Shown one piece after another: positions 1-63,212 of a stretch of 64,000 nt of DNA; positions within the stretch are counted from its first letter, which is position 1, and every line of letters begins with the position of its first letter. The stretch lies in NCBI GenBank assembly GCA_032191485.1, contig JAVDOI010000010.1, positions 1,688,501 to 1,752,500 on the forward strand, written 5' to 3'. Made by a program: the position numbers and the translations under genes. The stretch is from Leptoclinus maculatus (taxonomy: Eukaryota > Chordata > Actinopteri > Perciformes > Stichaeidae). The notes under the pieces were generated by a model, which worked only from the letters and a program-made list of their open reading frames with translations, made no database searches and was not told the DNA's origin.

Positions 1-3000
1 AGGAGCCCTGTGAGACACCGGCTGCAAGATGTTTCCACTCTGTTGGCAGGATTAATGGTAGGCTTAATCACAAACATGAGTGCGGCCCATGAAGGACACT
101 GGTAGGAGAAGCCTGTTTAACATGTCAGCGTACACATAAGAAATCTAATTAGCGATGATAAGATAACACGTCACCCCCCCCCCACCCCCCGCTTTGCATT
201 CAGGGAGATGCCACATTGTCCTTTCAAATTGCAAAGTGGAAATACAAATTGAATTAACATCATAAATATCTCAAGGACAATTTCCAGCATCCTATTGATA
301 GCGTTCGTTATTTTCACCCAGCGGGCTGAGCGGATCTCAGACGTCTGATGAGACACAGCAGACCTAGTAAAGTGAGTTCCTGCGCATGTTCAGACACATC
401 TTTGACCTATTTTTTTTTTCCCCCCGAACTCCCAGCGAAGGTTGGGAGAGGACAGCGAAGCGAAACATGTACGGCTTTTCAGCTCAAAGCTTTAGCGGGA
501 GCCAGACGATGAAGACAGGAAGCCGCAAAGTTGCTTCTTGGCCCGTGTGACTGTAAGAGAGGCATCGTCTCATCAGTGTCAATAGTATATCATTAAAAAA
601 ATAATAATGATATTTTAAGGGGGATTAAGCATCAGGATCAACATGCCTTTGAAATAAGTCATTTTAATCCTATAATACAGGTTGTAACAAGGTGATTCAC
701 AGCATATAGGACTTTAAAGAAATGCGCAACTGAATCGCATAAAACAAGCTAAAAATAGGATTCTATTAACTGTTGTTAATTAAATTCAGAATTTAAACTG
801 CAGCATAAGAGCAAAGCCTTTCACAAAGACACCGTGAGGACAGCTACAGTGAGAGAGAGCCTTTGCCAGAAGAACACCGAGTGAGAGGAGAAGGGAGATC
901 AAAACAGCTCAGATGTTACAGGGAGGTTTTCTTCTAAGTTTCCTAAAAACTGGCACTAAATGTAGACCGTAGGTTCCACATGGGGGGGGGGGGGGGTTAC
1001 ATAAGAAAGCACAGTCACCATTAGCTGCTTTATAGTTACAGAATTGCTAAATAAATAAAATAAAGTGCAGGAAACGGGAAGTGGTAAATCTCAGCATGGG
1101 TTCCTCCTCTTCTCCAGCAGCACATTATGTGATTCCAACAGGAGGCCGTGGGGGGGCTGAATGTTAGACTCGTTCCAAGTTGATACTGTGGATGGGGAGG
1201 TTTGATAAGCCCAGGAGCTTTTAGCTTTCATCTGACTGAAATAAAAGGCGCTCCGAGTTGGCTTGAAAAAATAAAAAGTGTTCTTATATTTTAAAAACAT
1301 ATGGCACTTAAATGTGTGTCTATCCAAAATAAAAAATAAATAAAAGGCACTGCAGGGGAAATGGGAAAATCATGCGGTTCACACAGCGAACAGTGCGGAA
1401 AAAACCCGGAGAACTTAAAAAAAAAAAATCGCTTGGCAACGCCGGCTCTTCCTCTCAGCGCTTGAAAGGCTTTCGGCAAGCTTGTCAGAAGGGACCGGTC
1501 TCGTGCGCTGACTACCTCACTGCCACCTTGTTTGGCCCGAGCCGCCAATCTACCAGCGAGCTAATGCGAGATGACACTTTGTCACCGGAATCCTAAACTC
1601 TGCACACAATACAATGTGTCATCGCACTCAGGAGGCCGTGACATTCACGAGAGCTTCTCTGTCAGCATCGATTCCAGTCTTATTTCTAAAGGGGGTCTGA
1701 GCCCTGGCGTTCTCGCCAACAGATGCTCGAAACCGCGTCCCCGAGGTTTATACGCCGTCGAGTAAGCCAAAGAGTGCCCACAGCCCTGACTGACAGCTGG
1801 TGATATCTATAGCATGACAAATAAAACCTTTATTTCCTCTTGATTCAAATAGTCATTTTGAAACATACAAACGAGACACAAAAAAACCAACCGTTGATTT
1901 AATGCTGCATGCATTACTGACCTATGAAGCTTAAACTCTGCAACAGCAACGTCCAATCAATAGTCTTTCTATTGTGAGAATTCATTTCTAACGCTCAAAA
2001 AAAATGGATCATTAACATTTCAGCTCGTGACCCGGTCACCATTATACTAACATTTGCATTGCTGTTCTCCGTATGGTGTGAAACGTGAAGAGGGTTTTTA
2101 ATTGAAGGTTGATGTAACCTTTTCATGTGTAAGGCTGGGGCGATCAGTCTTAATGTAGTGCGTAATGCTCGGTTAGCCCGCTAAGGTTACATCACATCTA
2201 ATATATCTACCGTTTGCAATCCTGCCCGCGTTAGAAAAGCAAAGTAAATGAAGTGAACATGGAACCTAATTAAAAGTTGACTGCGACTCTGTATGTCAAG
2301 AGGTCCGCAATCTGTCTCACTGTACACTGGACCTCACAACATTAACCCTGTCTAGTAGGATTAGGTTAAAGGAACACAGGAACGCAAAAAGAAGCACCTC
2401 CTGGATTGAAATGGACGTGGCTTCAGAAGGTGACGCCGTAACCCGCTGTAAGTTCCCCACAGCGAGGCCTGGCAAAGTGATTAATATTTCTATTTTTAGA
2501 TCAGTTTCCTCTGTGTTTTTTTTTTTTTTTCTCCTATACTTTTTTTTAATGGCAGACGGCAGCTCTGCCAACAGAAATACGTTGTCAGCAACTTGATTGC
2601 ATTTACATGGTAGAGTGAAGCCAAAGCCGGAGCAAATTAGAGAGCGAAAGCCTTCGGGCTCTGCTGGAATAACAGACTTCTCAACATCAACACCTCAGGA
2701 ATGTTCTTTTTTAATTAACATGCCCTGAAATTCTTACCTCTCACCACATGGCATGTTCTCGCCATCTCTGCCTGTTTATTCACAAGACAATTTGTAATCC
2801 TAAAAAAAAAAACTGAAACTGGAGAAGATGTCATGAGAACTGCACACAAGCAGCAGAAGATCTGTATTTTTTCAATACGGTAGGAATTGTTGTCATGGTT
2901 TGTAATTTAGAGGTTAAATACGGGGTCAGGACTGCAGCCAGTGAGGTTATGACATCGTCCTTACTTTCCGATTTGGAAGGCCTGACGATAAAATGTTTAG

Positions 3001-3695
3001 CATTGATGTTTTTAATGACGCATTTGCTCTATGATGCTTTTCCGTTATTAAAAATATCAAGGTGACCTCACTTCCCTTCCCATCATTTTTTTTTTTTTTG
3101 GGCCACTCGAGGGCAACAACATCAGCTGTAAACACGCCATTGACATATATTAACCTAATACAGTTGTTGAGACTAACTTGTAAGCAAACATTTGCTTATT
3201 TATACATCTAGCAGAGACCGATATTCACTCTCCATTTCGCTTAGCTTTGGTCTTCACCGACTCCTGAGGGAAATAACCGGCTCTTTAGCGGCTAAACGCT
3301 CCATTATCTTCACCCGCCAATCGCTAACTTTTTCTGACAGGGGTTTTGGGGCTGGGCAGGTATAGTAGTGGGTTTATCAGAGCTTTTTTTTTTTTTTTTG
3401 ATGAAGATTGACATGCCTGCTGCGACTGGAAAGGAGAGCGAGAGAGAGAGACTGAACTGAAACGTGAAGGTAATGGGACATGCACAGCAACCCCTACGAA
3501 GGTGGGTTGATCATTCTTGTATTATTAATACAAGAATACTGATTTGTGCTGCTTTAAAGCCTTACCTTGTGATACATTCAACATGTTTGTACTATATCAT
3601 TTAGTAGAGAGTGTAATGTGAGATTTAAAATTCAGAGCATATCTACTTCCTCCACACGGCTAATAACGTGGCGACAGTTGAGCTAATTGCTCGCA

Positions 3696-3731
3696 GCTAA
3701 CGGTGCTAACAGCGCTAACGGTGCTAACAGT
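3696..3731. repeat. 9-bp tandem repeat, four copies
   Basis: Units alternate GCTAACGGT and GCTAACAGC/T, with two pairs of an 18-bp composite. Confidence 0.8.
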
Positions 3732-4224
3732 GCAGACAATGCACTTCATTGAAGACATTACTCCACTATATCTTTACACAGCTAATAGTTGTAAGCTGCT
3801 ATATTAATGCCTTGAATATTGTACAGAGAACATAAAGTCATACTGGGGTGTACTTTATGTAATCATGTGGGCCCACAGTGCTCTTATGGATACAAAAATC
3901 TATCGTAAGATCTGGTTTTAGGTGGTTTATTTTTCAATGTCCTCCAGGTATGCAAGTCTGCCCATTTTGTCCACTAAAATGTAATGACATCTCAAAAACC
4001 AGAGTTCACAAAATCCACCAGTGGCCCGTGTGAATCTAAATCAAACAATGAGAGCCCAATTCAAATAGTGAGTTTGGATCACAGCACTGTGAATGCACCG
4101 GTTGAGTGAGGCTGATTCATGTAATATCCCCCTCTCTCTCCGGCTCCAGAGTCCCGCTGACACAGCAGCTGTGAGCAATACGTCCACGTGTGTGTTTGTG
4201 TGCGCACTTCTGCTCGTGTGTGTC

Positions 4225-4226
<2 letters not shown>

Positions 4227-4278
<52 letters not shown>
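4227..4278. repeat. (TG)n microsatellite, 52 bp
   Basis: Uninterrupted TG run; imperfect TG continues on both sides. Confidence 0.97.
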
Positions 4279-4283
<5 letters not shown>

Positions 4284-4566
4284 GCAGTTGGTTAGAGGGA
4301 GGGACAGCAATGCCTGCGAGCTGAATAACAAATCTAAAATGCTGCACACCTGAGGAGCTGTCACTGTCATAATCAGCCGTTTATAATGCATGGCAGAAGG
4401 GGGACAGGAGGCGAGAGGAGGAAATGAGGACACAGTCGGTATCAAAGCTCTGTGTTATATCCTATTCTTCTTATCCCTCTCTATTGGTGTATGTGGAATT
4501 GAAAAGGTGAAGGTATTCTTGATTTTTTTTCATTTTCACTCACTGCTGGAATTTCCTTCAAGTTAT

Positions 4567-4571
<5 letters not shown>

Positions 4572-4622
<51 letters not shown>
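4572..4622. repeat. (CT)n microsatellite, about 51 bp
   Basis: Uninterrupted CT run. Confidence 0.97.
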
Positions 4623-4625
<3 letters not shown>

Positions 4626-4833
4626 CTATCTGAGTCACAGTTGTGGCATACTGAAAGCTGGATTCCTAGCTCCGCTTCCTCATCCTGCCTCCTTCTTCAC
4701 ACCCTGCCTGGCCCAGCAGGTTGGAGCCCGGACACCTCCTCCAGAGAGCTCAAGGTGACACATGGTTGCTCAGGCACAGATGAGTGGCTGTGTCCCCAGA
4801 CCTCCTGACGGCCACCAGTTGGCCCCCTTCACT

Positions 4834-4861
<28 letters not shown>
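4834..4861. repeat. C homopolymer, 28 bases
   Basis: Longest C run in the window; the true length may be uncertain in the assembly. Confidence 0.9.
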
Positions 4862-4864
<3 letters not shown>

Positions 4865-5015
4865 CAGAGCAGCGGGCACAACCCCTCCCTCCTGGAGCCT
4901 TTTGTTGTTTCGGTGTGATGCAGATCTCTGGTTTCTGCTGTGAGGGCCACGGGAGCGGCAGGTTGACTCACTTCCAGCTCACTGACACAATCATTCACTG
5001 CTTGTATTGGGGGTG

Positions 5016-5127
<112 letters not shown>

Positions 5128-5709
5128 CCGGAACAGTGCCTGTTAGACAGCCTGGCTGATATTTTTCTGCAGGGTCAGCAGAGACTTGGCCAAGCCAGCA
5201 TCATGGGGGAGTAAATCAATGAAACCCAATTAGACACCAAGAAAGGTGAGTGAGGAATTGAGCGATGGGATTGAGTCGAAAAAGTGATCCCCCAGATTTT
5301 TTGTTTTGTTTTTGTAAAAACACCTGACAGTAAATCAAACATCAAACATCTCTGCAGTGCCGACACATCCTCCCTTATTTTTAACAGTGCTAAAACTGAT
5401 ATTGAAAATGACATATGTGAAGACAGCTTCACTCGCACTATTTCAGAAGCACTGTGTGGGACATTGCTTTGTGTGTTGGGGGAGCGGGGATCGTGTGAGT
5501 CACGCCGACGCATCACACTGCTGCCCTTTAACCAAATAAAGCGCTGCTATGACTGCGAGGGGCTTTTGATATCGCAATGTTCACGAACAAACACTATGAG
5601 ACACCTGAAATACCTCAACTGGCTCACTTCAGATGTTTCGCTGCGTCCTGCTGACCCTTTGATATTTGCGTTGCCGAATTCCTCAGCGGGTGGCGGTTGA
5701 AGGGAGCAG

Positions 5710-5711
<2 letters not shown>

Positions 5712-5751
<40 letters not shown>
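5712..5751. repeat. (TG)n microsatellite, 40 bp
   Basis: Uninterrupted TG run. Confidence 0.97.
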
Positions 5752-7696
5752 AGGACGAGAGTAAAGGCAATATGTCTCATGATCACCTCCTGAGCGAGCC
5801 AAATGAGGCACCCTTCGCTCTGAGCAGTCTGCCACTAACATCTGCTGCTTTGGCCGCAAAATGCCCTTCTGGGTTAGCCTATATGAATCGTGTTCTGCTT
5901 ATTGGTTTGACCCATTGTCTATGCCGCGAGGATGAAAACCTCAAATAAAACCTGTGCTACTTTTCTATATTTTCTTGATTTTAATTATTGACATTGTGGC
6001 TGGCAGGACTTTGCTTTACTGAAAGTCAAGGCAAGTCTATCAGTGGGCGCAATGCAGACAGAAGCACTGCAAGCAGCAGCAATGTAGTTTAAATGTTGCA
6101 TATTGTTGGTATGCCAGTGTTTCAGCAGTTATCCGAATTAATGACAAAACAGCACCATAATCTGCTGACTGCTCATGAGCTGTGGAGATAGCATTATGCA
6201 CCAGATAATAATCCTGTTCACTCATTACCCACAGGCAGGTGTGTTGGAACTGGTATCTATGGCAATTATTGTGAATTAGGATCATATTTCTCATTAAAAC
6301 ACTATATGTTGTGTCAAATCAAAAATAGCGTCAGCTGTAAAAGAAACACATGATGCTCTTAATTATGTAGCTGTTTGTTAGAAGGTTTTCCATCTGTAAT
6401 GTTTAAATATTACAGATGTTTCAAATAAACTGGCTATATATGCCACCATGATAAAGACAACTGAAATAATAATAATTATGCATCCATGTTTCATTTATTA
6501 TGGTGGAATATTAACTTGCCTTTTATCATATTTTTCATCCTGATTTTAATTATTTTAATGAACACACTGTACTTCTTTATGCAGCCGAGCAAGCCGGCCC
6601 TTTGCCACCTTCTTGAGCCCACAGTAATTATTAATGCAGTTTTTGTAATCAGGCTTCTGTGCATGAAAGCAATCTAACAAACGTGGAAACTAAACTATCC
6701 CCCACTGATCACATTAGGATAACCAAAACAGAAGAAAGAAAAATCAAGCATTTATTGAAGTAACCTAATAATCTCATTACCTCTGTGATTATAAGAAACA
6801 AACAAAAACAAACAGCTCATTCCCCGACTGCCTCCAAAATGAAGCTCTTGATAGGAAAGCCCAGAGTGAGACAGAGGAAGGCACTCGGGTGGATCAGCAG
6901 CAGCAACAGCCTTCGTATAAATCCATCCAGGCCCCTGTGCTCAGACAGGCTGTTGGTCTAAATCAGACAGGCCAGGCTGGCACGACCAGAGACCTTGTCG
7001 TCTTCTCGCAGATCAATAGTGATAAGGGGAAATACAGTTTGAGCTGCAAACAGTGAGGACACCAAAGAGGCACTCGGGACGCAAGGAGCTCCATACGCAC
7101 TTTATTTTTGCATGTTATGCTGGGAATATCGCACAATGGAAGATGATGGTTTGGTCATCTTTGCTCATGTGGATAACATGAGGATAACTTGTCATTGAAG
7201 TGATGTGTTGTTATGCACATTATGATTTTGCTGTACTTGTTTGATGCAATATGAAATATGTCTGTGCAATGATGTCTATACGACGTATATCATATTCATA
7301 TATATATATAATGCGCTGCTTTTAGTGCATGTTTGTGCATGCGATCGTGCCCCGTTGGCTAGCTCACGGCCGCTGTTCTGCACTGCGCTCATACGCCAGT
7401 TACAGCTGATTTAACGGCTTTAACTCTGAATTGCCCGTAGGTGCGAATGTTTTTGGATTAGTTACGTGGTATAATAATGAGTACAGTATAAAAAGCGAGA
7501 GTCCACTGAGGGCGGATGGGTGAGTCAAACAAACACAGGACGTTCACTCGGGACACCGCTATTCATGTCCTTAGGAAATTAAAAGTAAGTTTACTTTACG
7601 CTTGTTATGTAACATTGTTACGTTACGTAAGAAAGTCTGCTATGTGTAGTTGTTATTCATTTACGCTAGTTACATTGTTACTGTTGTTGCGTTAGC

Positions 7697-7929
7697 TTGT
7701 TGCGCTGTTACCTTATTGCGCTGTTACCTTGTTGCGCTGTTACATTGCTGCACTGTTACCTTGTTGTGCTGTAACATTGCTGCGCTGTTACATTGCTGCG
7801 CTGTTACATTGCTGCACTGTTACCTTGTTGTGCTGTTACATTGCTGCGCTGTTACATTGCTGCGCTGTTACATTGTTGCGCTGTTACATTGCTGCACTGT
7901 TACATTGTTGCGCTATTACCTTGCTGCGG
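7697..7929. repeat. 16-bp minisatellite, about 14-15 copies
   Basis: The core TGCGCTGTTACATTGC recurs every 16 bases with CGC, CAC or TGT variants. Variants repeat in blocks of four units (7749-7812 and 7813-7876 nearly identical), giving a 64-bp higher-order period. All three frames stay largely open because of the Leu/Cys codons, which creates spurious ORFs. Confidence 0.93.
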
Positions 7930-7987
7930 TTAGTTTACCGTTTTGATCCAGACAACTCTCAACAACTGAACAAACACCTGCAAAACT

Positions 7988-8150
7988 AATGATATAAAAT
8001 GCTAAACTAAAAGTGAACATGGTCAACGTTATACCTGCTAAACATCAGCATGTTGGCATTGTCATTGTGTGCATGCCAGCATGCTAATATTAGCATTTAG
8101 CTCAATGCACCACTGTGTCTCAGTGCAGCCTCACAGATTTGCAAGCATGA
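7988..8150 (+). repeat. Old teleost dispersed repeat fragment
   Basis: Wording such as CTGCTAAACATCAGCATGTT, followed by repeated AGCATG/GCTAAT and TAGCATTTAGCTCAA, matches a high-copy teleost repeat I know from fish genomes; I cannot name its library family. Diverged copy, no coding capacity. Confidence 0.6.
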
Positions 8151-8963
8151 CCAAGGGCTCTTTTACATGTTTTAAAGAAAAAAGAATAATTCAATTTCCT
8201 CTATTCTCCACCGCCATCTTATCGTTGTATGTTAGTATCATAAGTACGGTATATCCTTGATACAATGATGAACAAATAAACAAGAAACAATTTACATGCA
8301 AAACAAGCTTGGACGTGATTTGTTCAAAACGAAATACAGGATAACGAGAGAGCAATGAATAATTGAGACGACTGGCTTTTTGCACACATGCGCCGTTACA
8401 AATCAATAGCCTCACTTATTGCATCACTAACTGAGGATGCTCTCTTTCTCTTCTTGGGTTGCTCTGGAGTTCAACACAATTTCCCTTAATCAGGCAATCA
8501 ATCACTATTAGATCTGTGTGCCACACCAGCACGCAGCAGGCAGATGTGGCCCCCAGCGAAGGAAATACAGTCCCTAAATTGGGGCAGACACACACTTGTA
8601 TGAGCCCTGTGACTCAGTAGATGCTGCCAGAGCTGCTGCCTGAGCTCACAAAGCAGCATTTTGTCTTTTTCTTAGTCGACAAGGGGGGTGGCACCAAGCC
8701 TCTTTACTGACACGTCTTTTCACAAGAAATTACAGAGAAAGAACGCTCAGCGGAAATTGCACGTCTCTGTCACTGTCACTTTGCATATAATACAATATAA
8801 TCAGATCCCTTTTAAGGTTACACATGTTCAGCAAAGTGATCGCGCAATACTTTTGTCTAAAACATGCCATGCATTATGTTTGTGGACCACAACATGTTGC
8901 AACCTTGCTGTGAAATTCTTGTGAAAGCCAGAAACAACATCAGGCACCATACATTTACACATA

Positions 8964-8965
<2 letters not shown>

Positions 8966-9004
<39 letters not shown>
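8966..9004. repeat. (GT)n microsatellite, 39 bp
   Basis: Uninterrupted GT run. Confidence 0.97.
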
Positions 9005-9006
<2 letters not shown>

Positions 9007-10472
9007 TATTACACACATAGCTCTATTTGGATCCATTGTTCGAATGGCATAAAAGATTGAATGAGACGATCTGGCACAAGAGGGGAATAATCAGAGCAAT
9101 ACTGTGGTCCTCAGAGATCTGTTATTGAATGCATGACAATGGCGCTTGATTGGAATTGATGATGGCTTTGAGGACTAGGTCGCTCCTTTCCAGTCACTAA
9201 TTTGCTCTAAAGCCACCTTTGACTTGCACAGGATTGTCAATGACAAGATAATAAGCCAAGTTGAGAGGGGTCAAAACATGTGTGTTCACACCAAAGGACA
9301 AAACATTCTCCCTGTCCGATTGAATACTGAGTGTCATTTCTAAACACAGTATCCGTGCCTCTGTCAATTTACATAAGTAGCCAATGAATTCAAAAGAAGG
9401 AGGCTATGTGCATGTGTGTCGCGCATGCTGACATCTATATTTGGCTTACAGCACGAATGACTGAGCTCTGTATTACAGTATGCGGGAGCGTGAGTGTGAA
9501 CTGTGTGATATTCCCGTATCAACACAGAGTCAGCATGAGGAAGTGCCGCAGATGTGAAAGTGCTGCTGACCTCGCCCATTTTTCTTCCAGTGCCATCAAG
9601 GCCGCGGAGCCGCTGCGCTCCGCGCCCGCATCCAATTGTGCGTAGCGAAAGGTGTTGAATGGAGGGCCCCTCCGGGCCAACCAGCCCCTCGGCCACGGAC
9701 GCTTATGAGAGTCAACAGCAGTGTCAGCAGCGCGACCAACATGCATCACGCGGCTGCCTCACACATGCCCCGCGAAGCAACACTATCTGTCCACACACAG
9801 TACAGGCCGGAGAATACATTACCCACAGGCCGCACGGCGACCTTGAAGGGCACGTTTCTCCTGCGATTGCACATTTTAGAGCGTGCCAAATTCAGGTGTA
9901 TGCTGCACACAGAGTTCTCTGAGGGGGGTGTGCGCACCTCAGATTGGTCTTATGAATCATGCAACATGATATTCTTTGATTGAAAGCATCAAGTCCAAAT
10001 TGGATTCCCACTAACCCCCCCCACACACACACACCCCCACCCCCCTTCCAGACAAGTGCCGATGAACGATAACCGCCTCTGCATTAATCAAAAAGATGGA
10101 GCATTTTGATCCCACTTTCAATTAGATTATGTTACACAAAACACGATATCAATTATCAACAGGTCATTCAGTTTGATCTCTTGCCCAATTCTGCTAAAAG
10201 TGCACATTGAATCTGACTGCCTCGGGTGAAAACATGATTATGTGAAGTTTCTTAATAGCTGTGGGGAAAACCGGCTGTGGGAAACCATGACCACGAAACA
10301 GTCTTTCTTTGACGCTACCTTAATGTTGTTTATATCTTAACTTTCTTCTTTTTGACTGCATTCATTACCTCCAGAGAGAGTTTGACTATTTCAAAACGTG
10401 GATGATCAGGCTTTCTGCAATGACAAGAGTGTTAAGTGACATGAGGGTCTTATTACAAGACGCAAGTGCCTT

Positions 10473-10498
10473 TGTGTGTGTGTGTGTGTGTGTGTGTG
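10473..10498. repeat. (GT)n microsatellite
   Basis: 26-base GT run. Confidence 0.95.
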
Positions 10499-10718
10499 CA
10501 CTGACTGTAAGTGGGGTGTGATAGTGCTTACTGTTTGTTAAGGATTACAAGACACTCTCAGGACCGGATGGTTTGATTTGTAGGAGGAGGGGAGCAGCAT
10601 CGCTCCCATCACACACTCACATGCACCACAAAACGCCAATAACTTGGAAAACAACAGATTGCCCAGGAGGAGGTGAACGAAAAGTCAGCCCTTGTTTATT
10701 ATTTGGAGGGAAGGAATA

Positions 10719-10755
10719 AGTATATATAGATATATATATATATCTATATATATTT
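10719..10755. repeat. AT-rich palindromic tract
   Basis: TATATA runs flanking AGATATAT...ATATATCT form a self-complementary tract. Confidence 0.8.
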
Positions 10756-11046
10756 CTTCTCGTCTGCCAAAGTGAAATATCTCGGTGTCACAGATGCAAT
10801 CTCTTCCACGGAGCCGTCTCTAGGTAGTTAATTAGATGTCAGCAGCACAACCAAGGTAATTTAACCTTCATCAGCCTGTATCACATGAGAAGATAATGTT
10901 AGGGAATTATTCATTGCATATTTTACTGAGACATGAAAAAAAGCTTTACTCACGGATTCGAGGATTAAGTCAAGATGAATGAATAGAATGCTAAATTCCA
11001 CCGTGACAGTAGTTTGTGAAACAGTGAGCTTTATTTGGTAATGAGG

Positions 11047-11048
<2 letters not shown>

Positions 11049-11092
<44 letters not shown>
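11049..11092. repeat. (GT)n microsatellite, 44 bp
   Basis: Uninterrupted GT run about 1.4 kb upstream of the cdh2 start codon. Confidence 0.96.
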
Positions 11093-11099
<7 letters not shown>

Positions 11100-12071
11100 G
11101 AAGACACATATGCACATATCTGGCACCAAAACATTGACTATTAATAATCCTTAAGATCAAATGTGCAGTAAACAGCAATTATCTAAGGGCAATGTGATCC
11201 AAATCTCCCACCTTATGATCAATAGAGGCTGCTCTTTATGCAGGCAGAGAGACAACTGATTGAATCCTGAATTACTCATGCCCGTGACATTCAGAAAGCG
11301 CTTTGAGAGCAGAGGAGTCTGGAGCTAATAACCATAGAATTTAAATGAAAAACCAACATGGAAATAGATTACAACCCGGTGTGTCATGATCAGAGACAAC
11401 ACGCTGCCATTTGATGACTTCAAACGTAACTTTTAAAATGAGACGTTGAAAACGCGGGCGATCCCGAGTAGTATGTGTGACAAGATGTGAATACTGTTAA
11501 GTTGTAAGACGTCCACGTACAGCAATGTCTTGTTTTTATTTGTCTGTCCTCACATTTCCATGCCAGTCTCATTTAAATATAATGCGCTTGAGTAAGCGAA
11601 ACCAGGCAATAAGCAAATGAACGGTGACCTCAAACTGACTGCGTGTTGTGATCCGAGATGGTGAGACGTGGTCTTTCCAGAGGTGATTTAGTTTGGACTG
11701 GAAGGACAAGCTTGGTCACATCAATGAGAGTCATATTACAATTGGTTGGTGTTGATGTAGTTTAAATCAGGAAGCACCAAAGCCTTATCAGCAGTTTCGC
11801 ATGTTCTATCTAAAATAGCCTATGACCATATAAAAAATAAATAAAATACAGATGAATTAATTAATTAAAATGACTTTACAGATCCAAGATGAATCGCGGC
11901 AACAGAAACAAATAAACAAACAAATAAATAAATAAATGCCATAATGTATGGTAAGACCACCGTGAACTTAACAGTGACTTGCCACACACTGTGAGTGAAC
12001 ATCACTATTATGTGTAAATGTTATAATACTCTGTCATTTGGGATGACGCTCTAACACAGGGGGACGGGTTA

Positions 12072-12087
12072 GGGGGGGGGGGGGGGG
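12072..12087. repeat. G homopolymer, 16 bases, just upstream of the cdh2 promoter region
   Basis: G16 preceded by GGGACGGGTTA, so several G tracts lie together; could form a quadruplex. About 390 bases before the ATG. Confidence 0.85.
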
Positions 12088-12126
12088 CTGCGGTGAAATT
12101 GGCTGTGTGACCAGTAGGGAGAGACA

Positions 12127-12478
12127 GTGAGATGGGCGGCTTATAGACTAGTGGCTGGGGCTTTTTCTGTGTTTTGTATCGGACTGGGTGGGAGGGAGCA
12201 GCAGCCTCAGTACCAGGCGCCGCTCTCCCTCAGTGCTGACTGGATAGACATAGAGGAGGAGGCTGCTACATGCTGCCGCCGACGCCACCTCTCCTGCTGC
12301 TGCCTTTGTCGTAAAGCGGACCTGTTCTTTTTTCTTCTTCTCCACCGCGGCCACGCTCGAGCCAGACGGATATTTGTTTTGCTTTTTTTTTTTTTCCACC
12401 TGTATTTTCTAACATTTTTTTTTTTTTGTACACGGATTCCGACAAGAAGAGGGGAATTAAGCAGTCGCGGGCGTACCA
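12127..12478 (+). promoter_or_regulatory. cdh2: Probable promoter and 5' leader of cdh2
   Basis: GC- and CpG-richer stretch directly before the start codon. It has a GC box (GGGCGG at 12134-12139) followed by a weak TATA-like TTATAGA at 12141. The transcription start cannot be read from sequence, so the split between promoter and untranslated leader is unknown. The leader is rich in pyrimidine and T runs (12326-12350, 12382-12428). If transcription starts before 12270, the leader would hold a 14-codon upstream ORF at 12270-12314. An in-frame TAA at 12458-12460 closes the frame before the chosen ATG. Confidence 0.5.
12270..12314 (+). other. Short upstream ORF candidate in the cdh2 leader
   Basis: ATG at 12270 followed by 13 more codons, mostly Leu and Pro, and then TAA at 12312-12314, about 165 bases before the cdh2 ATG and in another frame. 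It matters only if the mRNA begins upstream of it, which the sequence does not show. Confidence 0.3.
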
Positions 12479-63021
<50,543 letters not shown>

Positions 63022-63192
63022 TGAGATTGTGTCGTTGTACGGTGAAATTAAATCGGATGAAGTGAAGGAATCTGTGCGGGTTACAAAGCTGGAATTTCAT
63101 TTTCAAGCTGAATGACTTTTATTATCATAAACTTGTATCTAAATAAACAATTTGGTTTATAGGACTCATCATGCGCGTCGCCTCGTAGTGTA

Positions 63193-63212
63193 GGGGGGGG
63201 GGGGGGGGGGGG
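63193..63212. repeat. G homopolymer, 20 bases
   Basis: G20 in intron 15. Similar sense-strand G runs in intron 2 are at 15783-15800, 16444-16457, 17322-17341, 17885-17904, 20784-20797, 21635-21655, 32278-32294, 37028-37046 and 42365-42382; a C18 is at 20952-20969. Confidence 0.9.

Noticed and set aside
7650..7989. Leu/Cys-rich open frames, or a CRISPR-like array
   Set aside because: A 16-bp minisatellite with no unique spacers explains both; the genome is a vertebrate.
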